Notes under the pieces: generated by a model
The model's database searches: none
Told to the model about the DNA's origin: nothing
Seen by the model: only the letters and a program-made list of their open reading frames with translations
Position numbers and translations under genes: made by a program
Shown here: positions 40,009 to 49,113 of the stretch, piece after piece
Position numbering within the stretch: position 1 is the stretch's first letter
How the letters are laid out: the number at the start of each line of letters is the position of its first letter
From: Xanthomonas cassavae CFBP 4642
GTDB lineage: Bacteria; Pseudomonadota; Gammaproteobacteria; Xanthomonadales; Xanthomonadaceae
Length of the DNA stretch: 64,000 nt
NCBI RefSeq assembly: GCF_000454545.1
Contig: NZ_CM002139.1
Location: 763,471-827,470 of the forward strand
Direction of reading: 5' to 3'

Positions 40009-40905
40009 ATGCCCGTCGACAAGAATCTGCGTGACCTGGAACCCGGCATCCACACCGATCTGCAGGGGCGGCTGACCTACGGCGGCTATCTGCGGCTGGA
40101 CCAGTTGCTGTCGGCGCAGCAGCCCCTGTCCGAGCCGGCGCATCACGACGAGATGCTGTTCATCATCCAGCACCAGACCTCCGAGCTGTGGCTGAAGCTG
40201 CTGGCGCACGAGCTGCGCGCGGCCATCGTGCATCTGCAGCGCGACGAAGTCTGGCAGTGCCGCAAGGTGCTGGCGCGCAGCAAGCAGGTGCTGCGCCAGC
40301 TCACCGAACAGTGGTCGGTGCTGGAAACGCTCACCCCCAGCGAGTACATGGGCTTCCGCGACGTGCTCGGGCCTTCGTCCGGCTTCCAGTCGCTGCAATA
40401 CCGCTATATCGAGTTCCTGCTCGGCAACAAGAACCCGCAGATGCTGCAGGTGTTCGCCTACGACCCGCAGGGGCAGGCGCGGCTGCGCGAGGTGCTGGAA
40501 GCGCCCAGCCTGTACGAGGAATTCCTGCGCTACCTGGCGCGCTTCGGGCATGCAATTCCGCAGCACTACCAGACGCGCGACTGGACCGCCGCGCATGTGG
40601 CCGACGACAGCTTGCGGCCGGTGTTCGAACGCATCTACGAAAACACCGACCGCTACTGGCGCGAGTATTCGCTGTGCGAGGACCTGGTGGATGTGGAAAC
40701 CCAGTTCCAGCTCTGGCGCTTCCGCCACATGCGCACGGTGATGCGGGTGATCGGCTTCAAGCGCGGCACCGGCGGCTCCAGCGGCGTGGGCTTCCTGCAG
40801 CAGGCACTGGCACTGACATTCTTCCCGGAACTGTTCGACGTGCGCACTTCTGTAGGCGTGGAAAATCGTCCATCGCAGGCCAATGCGGATGCCGGGAAGG
40901 GCTGA
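40009..40905 (+). CDS. kynA: Tryptophan 2,3-dioxygenase
   Basis: A 298-residue haem dioxygenase that opens the indole ring of L-tryptophan to N-formylkynurenine, the first step of the kynurenine pathway. Conserved parts: [31 protein letters not shown] (substrate-site region), [19 protein letters not shown], the haem-ligand His in [17 protein letters not shown], and the [11 protein letters not shown] loop. The length is typical. No kynB or kynU gene is adjacent. Start at the ATG giving [11 protein letters not shown]. Confidence 0.95.
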   Translation: MPVDKNLRDLEPGIHTDLQGRLTYGGYLRLDQLLSAQQPLSEPAHHDEMLFIIQHQTSELWLKLLAHELRAAIVHLQRDEVWQCRKVLARSKQVLRQLTEQWSVLETLTPSEYMGFRDVLGPSSGFQSLQYRYIEFLLGNKNPQMLQVFAYDPQGQARLREVLEAPSLYEEFLRYLARFGHAIPQHYQTRDWTAAHVADDSLRPVFERIYENTDRYWREYSLCEDLVDVETQFQLWRFRHMRTVMRVIGFKRGTGGSSGVGFLQQALALTFFPELFDVRTSVGVENRPSQANADAGKG

Positions 40906-41073
40906 GAATGTCCCGACGGAGAAGGAAGCGGTGCAGAGGTTCTTCCCGTCTACCGTCATCAGGTCGGCGACTCCGGCGAATTTGACGCGTCCATGACGTC
41001 TAAGTGATCCTCGCGCGTCGCCCCGGGGTTCGCCCTGGTGCCCCAGCCATTACTGAATACGCAAGGGACCCCT

Positions 41074-42594
41074 ATGAGCGTTGACGCTGCCGCGCCGACT
41101 TCTGCCTCCAAACCGCCGCAGCCGCCTGCGCCTCCCGAGTTCCCCACGCTGCTGGGCCATCCGCGGCCGCTGTGGTTGCTGTTCATGACCGAATTCTGGG
41201 AACGCTTCGCGTTCTACGGCATTCGCTGGGCGCTGGTGCTGTACATCGTGGCGCAGTTCTTCGACGGCGACGCCGCCGGGCAGGCGCCGGCGGGGCGCAC
41301 CTATGGCGCCTATCTGGCGCTGGTGTACGCGGCAGCGATCTTCGGCGGCTACGTGGCCGACCGCGTGCTCGGTTACCAGCGCTCGATCCTGGTCGGCGCG
41401 GCCGTCATGGCCACCGGCCTGTTCCTGATCGCCATTCCCGACCACACCATGTTCGAGATCGGCCTGGCCACCGTGGTGGTGGGCAACGGCCTGTTCAAGC
41501 CGAACATCTCCACCATGGTCGGCAAGCTGTATTCGGTTGCCGATCCGCGCCGCGACAGCGGGTTCACGATCTTCTACATGGGCATCAACCTGGGCGCGAT
41601 GATCTCGCCGGTGTTGACCCAGCTGCTGGCCGAAAAGGTCTTCGGCACCGACACCATGCCGTCCTACAAGATGGTATTCATGGCCTCCGGCGTGGGCATG
41701 CTGATCAGCCTGGTGTGGTTCTGGTTCGGCCGCGTCCAGCTCAAGGGCATCGGCGCGCCGGCGCCGGGTGCGCAGGGCCTGGGCCGCGTGCTGATGGTGC
41801 TGGTGGGCTGCCTGCTGGCGATTCCGGGCGTGTACTTCCTGCTCGCCGTGGGCGCGGATGTGTTGCAGATCGTGCTGACGGTCTTGTTCATCGGCCTGTC
41901 GGTGATGCTGTTGGTGGAAGGCATCCGCGAGGGCAAGGTGCAGCGCGACAAGGTGATCGCGATGCTGATCATCTTCGCCTTCAACGTGCTGTTCTGGATG
42001 TTCTTCGAACAGGCCGGCAGCTCGTTTACCTTCCTGGCCGACAATATCGTCGACCGCAATTTCGGCAGCTGGACCTTCCCGACCGCCTGGTTCCAGTCGG
42101 TCAACTCGATCGCCATCATCGCGCTGGCCCCGGTGATCGCCTGGATCTGGATCAAGTCCGGCCGTTTCAATCCATCGATTCCGCGCAAGTTCGGCCTGGG
42201 CCTGTTGTTCAACGGCCTGGCCTTCCTGCTGCTGATGTTTGCGTTGTCCAGCCTGGTCAACGATGCCGGCAAGATCCCGTTCTGGACCTTGTTCATGGTC
42301 TACGTGATCCAGTCGGTGGGCGAGCTGTGCCTGTCGCCGATCGGGTTGTCGATGGTGACCAAGCTGGCCCCGGTGCGCCTGGTCGGGTTCGGCATGGGCG
42401 GCTGGTTTTTGTCCACCGGCATCGGCAACAACCTGTCGGGCATCTTTGCCGGCCATGTCAGCGGCAACGCAGGCATGAGCGTGTCCTCGGCGCTGGGCGG
42501 GTATACCTTCGGGTTCTGGGCCTTGGTGGGCGCCGGCGCGCTGCTGTTCCTGATCGCGCCGCTGATCAACAAACTCATGCATGGTGTGAAGTGA
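41074..42594 (+). CDS. Proton-dependent oligopeptide transporter (POT/PTR family)
   Basis: A 506-residue inner-membrane major-facilitator protein with about 12-14 membrane segments. The POT signature ExxERFxYYG appears as EFWERFAFYGIRWAL, and the second family motif FYMGINLGAMISP is present. It imports di- and tripeptides with protons. A Pro-rich N-terminus precedes the first helix. The following lipoprotein gene starts 11 bases after the stop and is probably co-transcribed. Substrate choice cannot be told from sequence. Confidence 0.92.
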   Translation: MSVDAAAPTSASKPPQPPAPPEFPTLLGHPRPLWLLFMTEFWERFAFYGIRWALVLYIVAQFFDGDAAGQAPAGRTYGAYLALVYAAAIFGGYVADRVLGYQRSILVGAAVMATGLFLIAIPDHTMFEIGLATVVVGNGLFKPNISTMVGKLYSVADPRRDSGFTIFYMGINLGAMISPVLTQLLAEKVFGTDTMPSYKMVFMASGVGMLISLVWFWFGRVQLKGIGAPAPGAQGLGRVLMVLVGCLLAIPGVYFLLAVGADVLQIVLTVLFIGLSVMLLVEGIREGKVQRDKVIAMLIIFAFNVLFWMFFEQAGSSFTFLADNIVDRNFGSWTFPTAWFQSVNSIAIIALAPVIAWIWIKSGRFNPSIPRKFGLGLLFNGLAFLLLMFALSSLVNDAGKIPFWTLFMVYVIQSVGELCLSPIGLSMVTKLAPVRLVGFGMGGWFLSTGIGNNLSGIFAGHVSGNAGMSVSSALGGYTFGFWALVGAGALLFLIAPLINKLMHGVK

Positions 42595-42605
42595 GGAGAA
42601 ACGCG

Positions 42606-43190
42606 ATGCCGATCCAACCGCTTGTCTGTGGCCTGTTGCTGACCGGCCTGCTGAGCGCCTGCGGGCAGTCGTCCGAGCCACGGGAAGCGCCGCGGCCGCT
42701 GGACACGTCGATGCAGAAGCCGCCCAGCGCCGATCCCAGCCAGCCGGTGTCCTCGGGCAACACGCCCACTGCCGCTGACATCGCCGCGGCGGCCGCGCTC
42801 AATGCGCAGTACGACCCCTTGCGCGACCCGACTGCCGACCTGGAAACGGCCAAGGTTGAAGCCAAGCGTGGCGGCAAGCGCATCGTGCTCAATGTCGGCA
42901 ACGCCGCCTGCGAGCCGTGCAAGGTGCTGGACGAGTTGATGGGCGGCGATGCGGAGCTGCGCAGCTTCCGCGATGCGAACTTCGTGGTGGTCAAGGTCAA
43001 CCGCGATGCGGCCAACGAAAACGCTGCGTTCCTGTCGCAGTTCGCCCAGCTCAACGAGTATCCATCGCTGCTGGTGCTGGACAACGACGGCAAGCTGCTG
43101 ACTACCCAGGCCGGCCCGGAACTGCGCAAGGGCGAAGGCTTCGACCGCAAGAAGCTGTTCGAGTTCTTGAAACAGTGGGCACCGCCGTAG
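42606..43190 (+). CDS. Thioredoxin-like lipoprotein
   Basis: A 194-residue protein with a lipoprotein signal (LLTGLLSAC, lipidated Cys about 19), a Pro/Ser-rich spacer to about residue 60, and a thioredoxin-fold domain containing a CxxC motif (ACEPCKVLDEL) and the cis-Pro segment NEYPSLLVLD. It is expected to act in the periplasm as a thiol-disulfide or copper-handling protein of the thioredoxin_7 type. It directly follows the peptide transporter gene. Confidence 0.82.
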   Translation: MPIQPLVCGLLLTGLLSACGQSSEPREAPRPLDTSMQKPPSADPSQPVSSGNTPTAADIAAAAALNAQYDPLRDPTADLETAKVEAKRGGKRIVLNVGNAACEPCKVLDELMGGDAELRSFRDANFVVVKVNRDAANENAAFLSQFAQLNEYPSLLVLDNDGKLLTTQAGPELRKGEGFDRKKLFEFLKQWAPP

Positions 43191-43270
43191 GCCTGAGCGA
43201 GTCCCGCGCGGCGGCCTGTGTGCGTAAGCGTATGGCCGGCCAGTGTCTGCGAGGAGTCGCCGAGGAGCGG

Positions 43271-43396
43271 CCCTCATCCGGCGCGTTGCGCCACCTTCTC
43301 CCGCGCGCGGGAGAAGGGCGTGCGGCTGGTCGCGCGTTGGTCCAAGTGCTTCCTTCCCCCGCTTGCGGGGGAAGGTGCCCGCAGGGCGGATGGGGG
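43271..43396. repeat. REP-like palindromic repeats (first cluster)
   Basis: Two palindromic units: about 43271-43320 (CCCTCATCCGG...ACCTTCTCCCGCGCGCGGGAGAAGG) and about 43350-43396 (CTTCCCCCGCTTGCGGGGGA followed by AGGTGCCCGC). The second is preceded by GCGCGTTGGTCCAAGTGCTTCC, which recurs with it at 43545. Confidence 0.75.
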
Positions 43397-43398
43397 CC

Positions 43399-43508
43399 AG
43401 CCGAACAATCATGTGGTTCAGCAATTGCTGCTCGGCGGCGCTGAAGACCGACATCAGGCGTTGTGCCATCTCGCTGACCAACGGAGCGACAGTCTTGTAG
43501 ACCTGGCC
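43399..43508 (-). pseudogene. Partial duplicate of the marR gene 3' end
   Basis: On the minus strand this encodes VYKTVAPLVSEMAQRLMSVFSAAEQQLLNHMI, nearly the same as the MarR protein at 43630-44118 (VYETVAPLVNEMEQRLMSVFSAEEQQLLERLI). The fragment has no start and is flanked on both sides by REP-like repeats. It therefore looks like a duplicated, diverged remnant. Confidence 0.8.
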
Positions 43509-43544
43509 CCTTCTTCCGCGCGCAGCAGACGGGAGCGCGGTTGG

Positions 43545-43612
43545 TTGCGCGTTGGTCCAAGTGCTTCCTTCCCCCGCTCGCGGGGGAAGGTGCCCGAAGG
43601 GCGGATGGGGGG
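43545..43612. repeat. REP-like palindromic repeat (second copy)
   Basis: This unit repeats the 43332-43396 block almost base for base (GCGCGTTGGTCCAAGTGCTTCC, then a GGGGG palindrome and GCGGATGGGGG). It separates the marR remnant from the intact marR gene. Confidence 0.8.
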
Positions 43613-43629
43613 CGAGCGAATGCCTGTCG

Positions 43630-44118
43630 TCAGTCCTTGTCGGCCATGCGCGGCAGCCCGTCCCTGGCCAGCCGGTCGATCAGGCGTTCCAGCAACTGCT
43701 GCTCTTCGGCGCTGAACACCGACATCAGCCGTTGTTCCATCTCGTTGACCAGCGGCGCGACGGTCTCATAGACCTGGCGCCCGGCCGGCGACAGCGCCAG
43801 CATCGAGCGGCGACGGTCGTCGCCGTGCGTTTCGCGGCGGATGAAGCCGCGCTCCAGCAGCCGGGCCACCGCGCGGCTGACCGCCACCTTGTCCATCGCC
43901 GTGCGGTCGGAAACCTCGCTGGCCGACGAGCCCGGATACAGCGCCAGGATCGTGATCACCCGCCACTCGGGAATCGCCATGCCGTAACGATCACCGTAGA
44001 CCTTGGCGATGTTGCTGCTGATCCGGTTGGACAGCACGCTCAGGCGATACGGCAGGAACTGCTCCAGGTTGAGCAGCACGGGATGTTGCGGCGGATGGGG
44101 GGCGTCGAGATCGCTCAT
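43630..44118 (-). CDS. MarR-family regulator, divergent from hppD
   Basis: A 162-residue winged-helix regulator. The recognition region lies around ASEVSDRTAMDKVAVSRAVARL, and the wing around RRETHGDDRRRSMLALSPAG, both characteristic of MarR. It diverges from hppD with a ~120-base shared control region that has an inverted repeat, so it probably controls tyrosine/homogentisate catabolism in response to an aromatic ligand (HmgR-like). That role is inferred from position. The start at 44118 is preferred because residues upstream in the open frame are unrelated. Confidence 0.85.
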   Translation of the reverse strand: MSDLDAPHPPQHPVLLNLEQFLPYRLSVLSNRISSNIAKVYGDRYGMAIPEWRVITILALYPGSSASEVSDRTAMDKVAVSRAVARLLERGFIRRETHGDDRRRSMLALSPAGRQVYETVAPLVNEMEQRLMSVFSAEEQQLLERLIDRLARDGLPRMADKD

Positions 44119-44160
44119 GTTGCACTGTGTCTTGATTTTGTTTTCATTTGCAACTACAAA
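44119..44160 (+). promoter_or_regulatory. hppD promoter and possible MarR operator
   Basis: A sigma-70-like pair, TTGATT (44132-44137) and TACAAA (44155-44160), is spaced 17 bases apart and points to hppD. An inverted repeat GTTGCA (44119-44124) / TGCAAC (44149-44154) flanks it, with one arm touching the marR start codon. A regulator bound there could control both genes. This was seen by eye only. Confidence 0.5.
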
Positions 44161-44240
44161 CCGAGGGTGACCTGCGCATTCTCGCGGGTCTTCTCCCACT
44201 TCGCATAGTCTTGCGGACACCCCAGCGTGGAGAAACGACG

Positions 44241-45356
44241 ATGAGCGCACAACCGAACACCACTGCACACCGCCCGGATCCGGGCATGCAGGTCACTACC
44301 TTCGACAATCCGATGGGGATCGACGGGTTCGAATTCGTCGAATTCGCCGCACCGTCCGGCCAGGCTGCACAACTGCACGCCTACTTCCGCCAAATGGGTT
44401 TCAGCGCGGTACTGCGCCACCGCAGCCGCGCCATTACCGTCTATCGCCAGGGCGGGGTCAACTTCCTGCTCAATGAAGACCCCGACTCGTTCGCCGCCGA
44501 TTTCGCTGCCGCGCACGGCCCCTGCGCCTGCGGCTTTGCGATCCGCTTCCGCACCCCGGCCGACACCGTGCTGCAGACCGTGCTGGGTAACGGCGGCGAA
44601 GCAGTGCAGAACAAGCCCGACACGCGCGCGGTGCCGGCGCCGGTGGTCAAGGGCATCGGTGACTGCATGCTGTATCTGGTGGATCGCTATGGCGAGGCGG
44701 GCAGCATCTACGACGCCGACTACGAGGCCATCGAAGGCGCCGACCAGCAGCCGGCCGGCTTTGGGCTGACCTTCATCGACCACCTCACGCACAACCTGTA
44801 TTTCGGCAACATGCAGCGTTGGTCGGATTACTACGAGCGGCTGTTCAACTTCCGCGAGATCCGCTACTTCGACATCAAGGGCGCCAAGACCGGCCTGGTG
44901 TCCAAGGCGATGACCGCCCCGGACGGCATCGTACGCATTCCGCTCAACGAGTCGTCCGACCCCAAGAGCCAGATCAACGAGTATCTGGATGCCTACCAGG
45001 GCGAAGGCATCCAGCACATCGCCTGCTTCACCGACGACATCTACACCAGCGTGGAAAAGATGCGCGCGGCCGGCGTCAGCTTCCTGGATACCCCGGACAC
45101 CTATTTCGACGTCGTGGATCTGCGCATTCCCGAGCACGGCGAAGATGTCGAACGCCTGCGCCGCAACAAGATCCTGATCGACGCCGATCCGGATACCAAG
45201 CAGCGCAAGCTGCTGCAGATCTTCACCACCAACTGCATCGGCCCGATCTTCTTCGAGATCATTCAGCGCAAGGGCAATGAAGGCTTCGGCGAAGGCAATT
45301 TCCAGGCGCTGTTCGAAAGCATCGAACGCGACCAGATCAAGCGTGGGGTGCTTTGA
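44241..45356 (+). CDS. hppD: 4-hydroxyphenylpyruvate dioxygenase
   Basis: A 371-residue Fe(II) dioxygenase that converts 4-hydroxyphenylpyruvate to homogentisate in tyrosine breakdown. Two vicinal-oxygen-chelate domains are visible. The metal ligands are His181 (DHLTHNL), His259 (GIQHIACF) and Glu339 (FFEIIQRKG). The C-terminal helix GFGEGNFQALFESIERDQ closes the active site in the family. I chose the ATG at 44241, which has GGAGAAAC upstream. Its product is used by homogentisate dioxygenase encoded about 290 bases downstream. Confidence 0.96.
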   Translation: MSAQPNTTAHRPDPGMQVTTFDNPMGIDGFEFVEFAAPSGQAAQLHAYFRQMGFSAVLRHRSRAITVYRQGGVNFLLNEDPDSFAADFAAAHGPCACGFAIRFRTPADTVLQTVLGNGGEAVQNKPDTRAVPAPVVKGIGDCMLYLVDRYGEAGSIYDADYEAIEGADQQPAGFGLTFIDHLTHNLYFGNMQRWSDYYERLFNFREIRYFDIKGAKTGLVSKAMTAPDGIVRIPLNESSDPKSQINEYLDAYQGEGIQHIACFTDDIYTSVEKMRAAGVSFLDTPDTYFDVVDLRIPEHGEDVERLRRNKILIDADPDTKQRKLLQIFTTNCIGPIFFEIIQRKGNEGFGEGNFQALFESIERDQIKRGVL

Positions 45357-45550
45357 GGGATTCGGGATTGGTGATTCGGGATTGACCTGAGGCGCTGCGG
45401 TTTGGCTGCTGGTCGGGTCAGCCGGGGGGATGCGAAGCGTGGAGTGCCTTGAGGGCCGGTTAGGTGCAGTCGCTGCGGTAATGCAAGACGTGACGTTTCT
45501 GGCCATATCCCAGGGCAATCTGACGAAACAAAGTAGTAAAGCCGCACGTG

Positions 45551-45586
45551 CTCAAAGCCCCTCTCCCGGTGGGAGAGGGGCTTGAG
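45551..45586. repeat. Long REP-like hairpin between hppD and hmgA
   Basis: AGCCCCTCTCCC and GGGAGAGGGGCT form a 12-base perfect stem around GGT, extended by a further CTCAA/TTGAG with one mismatch. It belongs to the same loose palindromic family as other copies in the window. It could weaken read-through from hppD into hmgA. Confidence 0.75.
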
Positions 45587-45645
45587 CATTGCGCTTCTCC
45601 AATATCGCACCTCCCTGCAACGGTGGTGCCGCAACCGAAGAGCCC

Positions 45646-46965
45646 ATGTCCATGCATGACCAAACTTCCTACATGATCGGCTTCGGCAACGAGTTCGCAA
45701 CCGAGGCGGTGGCCGGCAGCCTGCCGGTCGGGCAGAACTCGCCGCAGCGCGTGGCGCATGGCCTGTACGCCGAGCAGTTGTCCGGCACTGCCTTCACCGC
45801 GCCACGCGGCGAGAACCGGCGCAGTTGGCTGTATCGCATTCGTCCGGCGGCGGTGCACGGACGTTTCTCGCTGATCGAGCAGTCCCGGCTCCACAACGAC
45901 TTCGGCAGCGGCCCGGTGCCGCCGGACCAGATGCGCTGGAGCCCACTGCCGTTGCCGGCCACGCCCACCGATTTCGTCGATGGCCTCTACACCATGGCCG
46001 GCAACGGCAGCCCGGAGGCGATGACCGGCGTGGCCGTGCATCTGTATGCGGCAAACGCGTCCATGCACGGGCGGTTCTTCTACAACGCCGACGGCGAGCT
46101 GCTGCTGGTGCCGCAGCTGGGCCGGTTGCGGGTCTGCACCGAACTGGGCGTGCTCGAACTGGAGCCGCAACAGATCGGCGTGATACCGCGCGGTGTGCGT
46201 TTCCGGGTGGAACTGCCCGATAGCCAAGCGCGTGGCTACGTCTGCGAAAACTTCGGCGGCCTGCTGCGGCTGCCGGATCTGGGGCCGATTGGTGCCAATG
46301 GCCTTGCCAATCCGCGTGATTTCGAGACTCCGCGTGCGGCGTTCGAGCAGTGCGACGGCGTATTCGAGCTGGTCGCCAAGTTCCAGGGCCATCTGTGGCG
46401 GGCGGATATCGATCACTCGCCGCTGGATGTGGTGGCCTGGCACGGCAATTACGCGCCGTACCGCTACGATCTGCGCCGCTTCAACACCATTGGCTCGATC
46501 AGCTTCGACCATCCCGATCCCAGCGTCTTCACCGTGCTGACCTCGCCCAGCGACACGCACGGCACCGCCAACATGGACTTTGCGATCTTCCCGCCGCGCT
46601 GGCTAGTGGCGCAGCACACCTTCCGCCCGCCGTGGTTCCATCGCAACGTGGCCAGCGAGTTCATGGGCCTGGTGCACGGCGTCTACGACGCCAAGGCCGA
46701 GGGCTTCGCGCCCGGCGGTGCGTCGCTGCACAACTGCATGAGCGGGCATGGCCCGGATGCGGCGACCTTCGACAAGGCCTCGCAGGCGGATCTGTCGCGC
46801 CCGGACGTCATCGCCGACACCATGGCCTTCATGTTCGAAACCCGCGCCGTGCTGCGGCCCACCCAGCAGGCGCTGCAGGCCACGCATCGGCAGGGCGACT
46901 ATCAGCGCTGCTGGGAGGGCTTGCGTGCCGGGTTCATGGCGCCGGCAGCGGGCGCGGAAGACTGA
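45646..46965 (+). CDS. hmgA: Homogentisate 1,2-dioxygenase
   Basis: A 439-residue ring-cleaving Fe(II) enzyme that turns homogentisate into maleylacetoacetate. The N-terminus ([20 protein letters not shown]) is typical. The metal site lies in the C-terminal part: [14 protein letters not shown] (His, Glu) and [11 protein letters not shown] (His). The length agrees with the family (about 430-445). A second in-frame ATG two codons later is possible. Maleylacetoacetate isomerase and fumarylacetoacetase are not in the window. Confidence 0.96.
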   Translation: MSMHDQTSYMIGFGNEFATEAVAGSLPVGQNSPQRVAHGLYAEQLSGTAFTAPRGENRRSWLYRIRPAAVHGRFSLIEQSRLHNDFGSGPVPPDQMRWSPLPLPATPTDFVDGLYTMAGNGSPEAMTGVAVHLYAANASMHGRFFYNADGELLLVPQLGRLRVCTELGVLELEPQQIGVIPRGVRFRVELPDSQARGYVCENFGGLLRLPDLGPIGANGLANPRDFETPRAAFEQCDGVFELVAKFQGHLWRADIDHSPLDVVAWHGNYAPYRYDLRRFNTIGSISFDHPDPSVFTVLTSPSDTHGTANMDFAIFPPRWLVAQHTFRPPWFHRNVASEFMGLVHGVYDAKAEGFAPGGASLHNCMSGHGPDAATFDKASQADLSRPDVIADTMAFMFETRAVLRPTQQALQATHRQGDYQRCWEGLRAGFMAPAAGAED

Positions 46966-47007
46966 CCACCAAGGGCGGCACTCCAGACAGCGAGGCGCTC
47001 CTGCGCG

Positions 47008-47564
47008 TCACGCGGCCTGCAACGCGTCCGGTAGCAGCTCGCCGATGCGCGTACGCACGCGCTCGGCATACCAGGACGAGGTGAACTGCGGCAGCTCACG
47101 CAGGGCCGCGTTGATGGCGGTGGCGATCTCGTCTTCGGCGCGCGCGGCCTGCAGTTGGCGACGCAGCGCCATGGCGACCGGGTTGCGCTGCAACTGCAGG
47201 ATGTCCAGCAGGTAGAGCCGGGCGTTGGTGGTTGCGCGACGACGCAGACGCTGCAGGTCTTCCTCGGTGCTGGCTCCGGTGGCGCCTGCACCGTGGCTGG
47301 AGCTGCTGCTGCAGCCGGCGCCCTTGCCGCAACGGGCGCGGTGCCGCGCCTTGCGTCGGTCGCATCGTCTCCAGTGGGTTGCAGATAGCCCGTGGCGCAC
47401 AGCGTCTGCACCAGCACGCTACCCTCGTTGTCCAGCAACGCTGCCAGCGCGGCCAGATCACGCTGCCCATCGGCAAGAATCCGGGCGCGGCGTTGCAGCA
47501 GGGGCAACGGACTGCGGTGCGATTGCAGCGCGGTGAGGGCGAGTTCGGTCTTGCGTGGGGTCAT
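47008..47564 (-). pseudogene. Hypothetical gene interrupted by a frameshift
   Basis: The first half reads MTPRKTELALTALQSHRSPL and continues as a helical protein to an Ala/Pro linker (AAAAPATVQAPPEP). The frame then degrades to Cys-rich nonsense, while the neighbouring frame picks up a natural sequence from TEEDLQRLRRRATTNARLYL to ELLPDALQAA. A missing base near 47265-47275 explains both. The rebuilt protein would be about 185 residues with helical domains at both ends; I do not recognise the family. It is convergent with hmgA. Confidence 0.6.
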
Positions 47565-47628
47565 GGCGGCCTGCACATTGCCGCGATGTCCGCTGTGTAG
47601 GCTGGACGCCTGCATAGGGAGCGCTTTG

Positions 47629-48267
47629 ATGACATCCAGACTGCTTGGCGTAATGGGCCTGATGCTGGCCGTGGCCGGTTGCAATCGCGCGGACGAGACG
47701 CCAGCGGCGGCCGCGCCCGCCGCTGCACAGCACGCGCCGGCCAGCGATCAGCCTACCGGCGCGGTGCCACCGGCCACTGCACCGGCCGGTACGTTTCCGC
47801 CGCATCTGCGGCAGCAGCCGACCACGCTGGCACGCATGGATGGCTACGGCGACCTGCGCCTGGGCATGGACGCTGCGCAAGCGCGCGCAGCCTGGGGCGG
47901 GGACCTGCGCGGCGAGGCGGCCAGCGATGGCGGCTGCTACCTGTTGCGTCCGCAATGGGCAGACGATGCGCGCCGATTCGGTCTCATGTTCGAGGGCGAC
48001 CAGCTGGTCCGCTACCAGACCAACGAGCCGAAGGACGTGGCGCCGGGCGGCGGCAAGGTCGGCATGACGCTGGACCAGCTACGCGCGCTGTACCCCGGTA
48101 GCCTGGAGGCGCAGCCGCACAAATACGTGTCCGGCGCGCAGACGCTGCGCCACGCCGACGCTGCCACGCAGTCGGCGCTGGTGTTCGAGACCGATGCCGG
48201 GGGCAAGGTCAGCAGCTGGCGGGTGGGGCAGGCGCCGCAGGTGGATTATGTGGAGGGATGCGGCTGA
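47629..48267 (+). CDS. Putative lipoprotein, unknown function
   Basis: A 212-residue protein with a lipoprotein-like signal (LMLAVAGCN, Cys about 18), a low-complexity Ala/Pro segment (about 22-60) and a globular domain. The block YGDLRLGMDAAQARAAWGGDL resembles a motif seen in several periplasmic lectin-inhibitor-like or SmpA-like small domains, where a 'G.t..qv...lG' turn recurs, but I would not assign one. Two cysteines in the mature domain (near GGCYLL and the last residues EGCG) may pair. It stands alone. Confidence 0.7.
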   Translation: MTSRLLGVMGLMLAVAGCNRADETPAAAAPAAAQHAPASDQPTGAVPPATAPAGTFPPHLRQQPTTLARMDGYGDLRLGMDAAQARAAWGGDLRGEAASDGGCYLLRPQWADDARRFGLMFEGDQLVRYQTNEPKDVAPGGGKVGMTLDQLRALYPGSLEAQPHKYVSGAQTLRHADAATQSALVFETDAGGKVSSWRVGQAPQVDYVEGCG

Positions 48268-48409
48268 GGGTTGCCGCAGCTGCATCAGCCGGGAGGTGAG
48301 ACACCGGCGTTCAATCGCGCGCACCCGCACTGCAGCGTCATCGTACCGACGGCGCTGCATGGAACGGCATTAGCTGTCCAGCGCACTCCCATCACACCGC
48401 CGCATGGGT

Positions 48410-48832
48410 TCAGTGCCCAGAGGACGGGCGCTCATGCTGCCGGGCGGTCTCTTCGTTCTCGCCGATATCGCCGTCGGCCGCCGGTGTCGGCAGGCCTTCT
48501 GCCTTCATCTCGCCGTGGTTGGGTACTTCCGGGCGATCTTCCATCATCAGCGACAGCGCCGCTTTGGCCATCATGTGCGCACTGATCGGCGCGGTAATGA
48601 ACAGGAATACGGTGATCAGCAATTCGCGCGGCTGCGGGTCCACGCCTAAAAGCAGGTGGTAGCCCACCGACGCGAGCAGCACGCAGCCCACGCCCAGCGT
48701 GCTGGCCTTGGTCGGCGCATGCAGACGCTTGAAGAAGTCCGATAGCTTCACCAGCCCGAAGGCACCGATCAGGATGAAGAAGGTGCCGATCAGCAGCAGC
48801 GCGCTGAGCAGGTATTCGGTGAGCGCGATCAT
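48410..48832 (-). CDS. mnhG: Cation/proton antiporter subunit G
   Basis: A 140-residue subunit of the Mrp/Mnh/Pha antiporter with three membrane helices: EYLLSALLLIGTFFILIGAFG, the conserved KLSDFFKRLHAPTKASTLGVG loop, and a third helix. A 45-residue hydrophilic tail (MMEDRPEVPNHGEMK onward) is longer than in many MnhG proteins. Last gene of the operon; its start overlaps the F gene by four bases. Confidence 0.9.
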   Translation of the reverse strand: MIALTEYLLSALLLIGTFFILIGAFGLVKLSDFFKRLHAPTKASTLGVGCVLLASVGYHLLLGVDPQPRELLITVFLFITAPISAHMMAKAALSLMMEDRPEVPNHGEMKAEGLPTPAADGDIGENEETARQHERPSSGH

Positions 48833-49113
48833 TCGACGATGTCCCGGCGCAGCACGAACTTGCTCAACACCACGGTGCTGCCGAAGCCCAGCATCGCAAT
48901 CACCAGGGCAGCCTCGAAGTAGATCGGCGAGTCCAGGTACATGCCCAGCAGCATCAGCTCGGCGATGGCGGTGACCGATAGCGTGTCCAGCGCCAGGATG
49001 CGGTCGGGCACCGTGGGGCCGCGCAACAGGCGCCACAGCGCCATCAAAATGGCCAGCCCTACCGCATGCATGCAGATGACGATGGTCGATTCGATGAACA
49101 TGTGACCGGTCAT
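48829..49113 (-). CDS. mnhF: Cation/proton antiporter subunit F
   Basis: A 94-residue protein with three membrane helices and the typical GPTVPDRILALDTLSV loop after the first helix. It overlaps both neighbours by four bases, consistent with coupled translation of antiporter subunits in fixed ratio. Confidence 0.9.
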   Translation of the reverse strand: MTGHMFIESTIVICMHAVGLAILMALWRLLRGPTVPDRILALDTLSVTAIAELMLLGMYLDSPIYFEAALVIAMLGFGSTVVLSKFVLRRDIVE

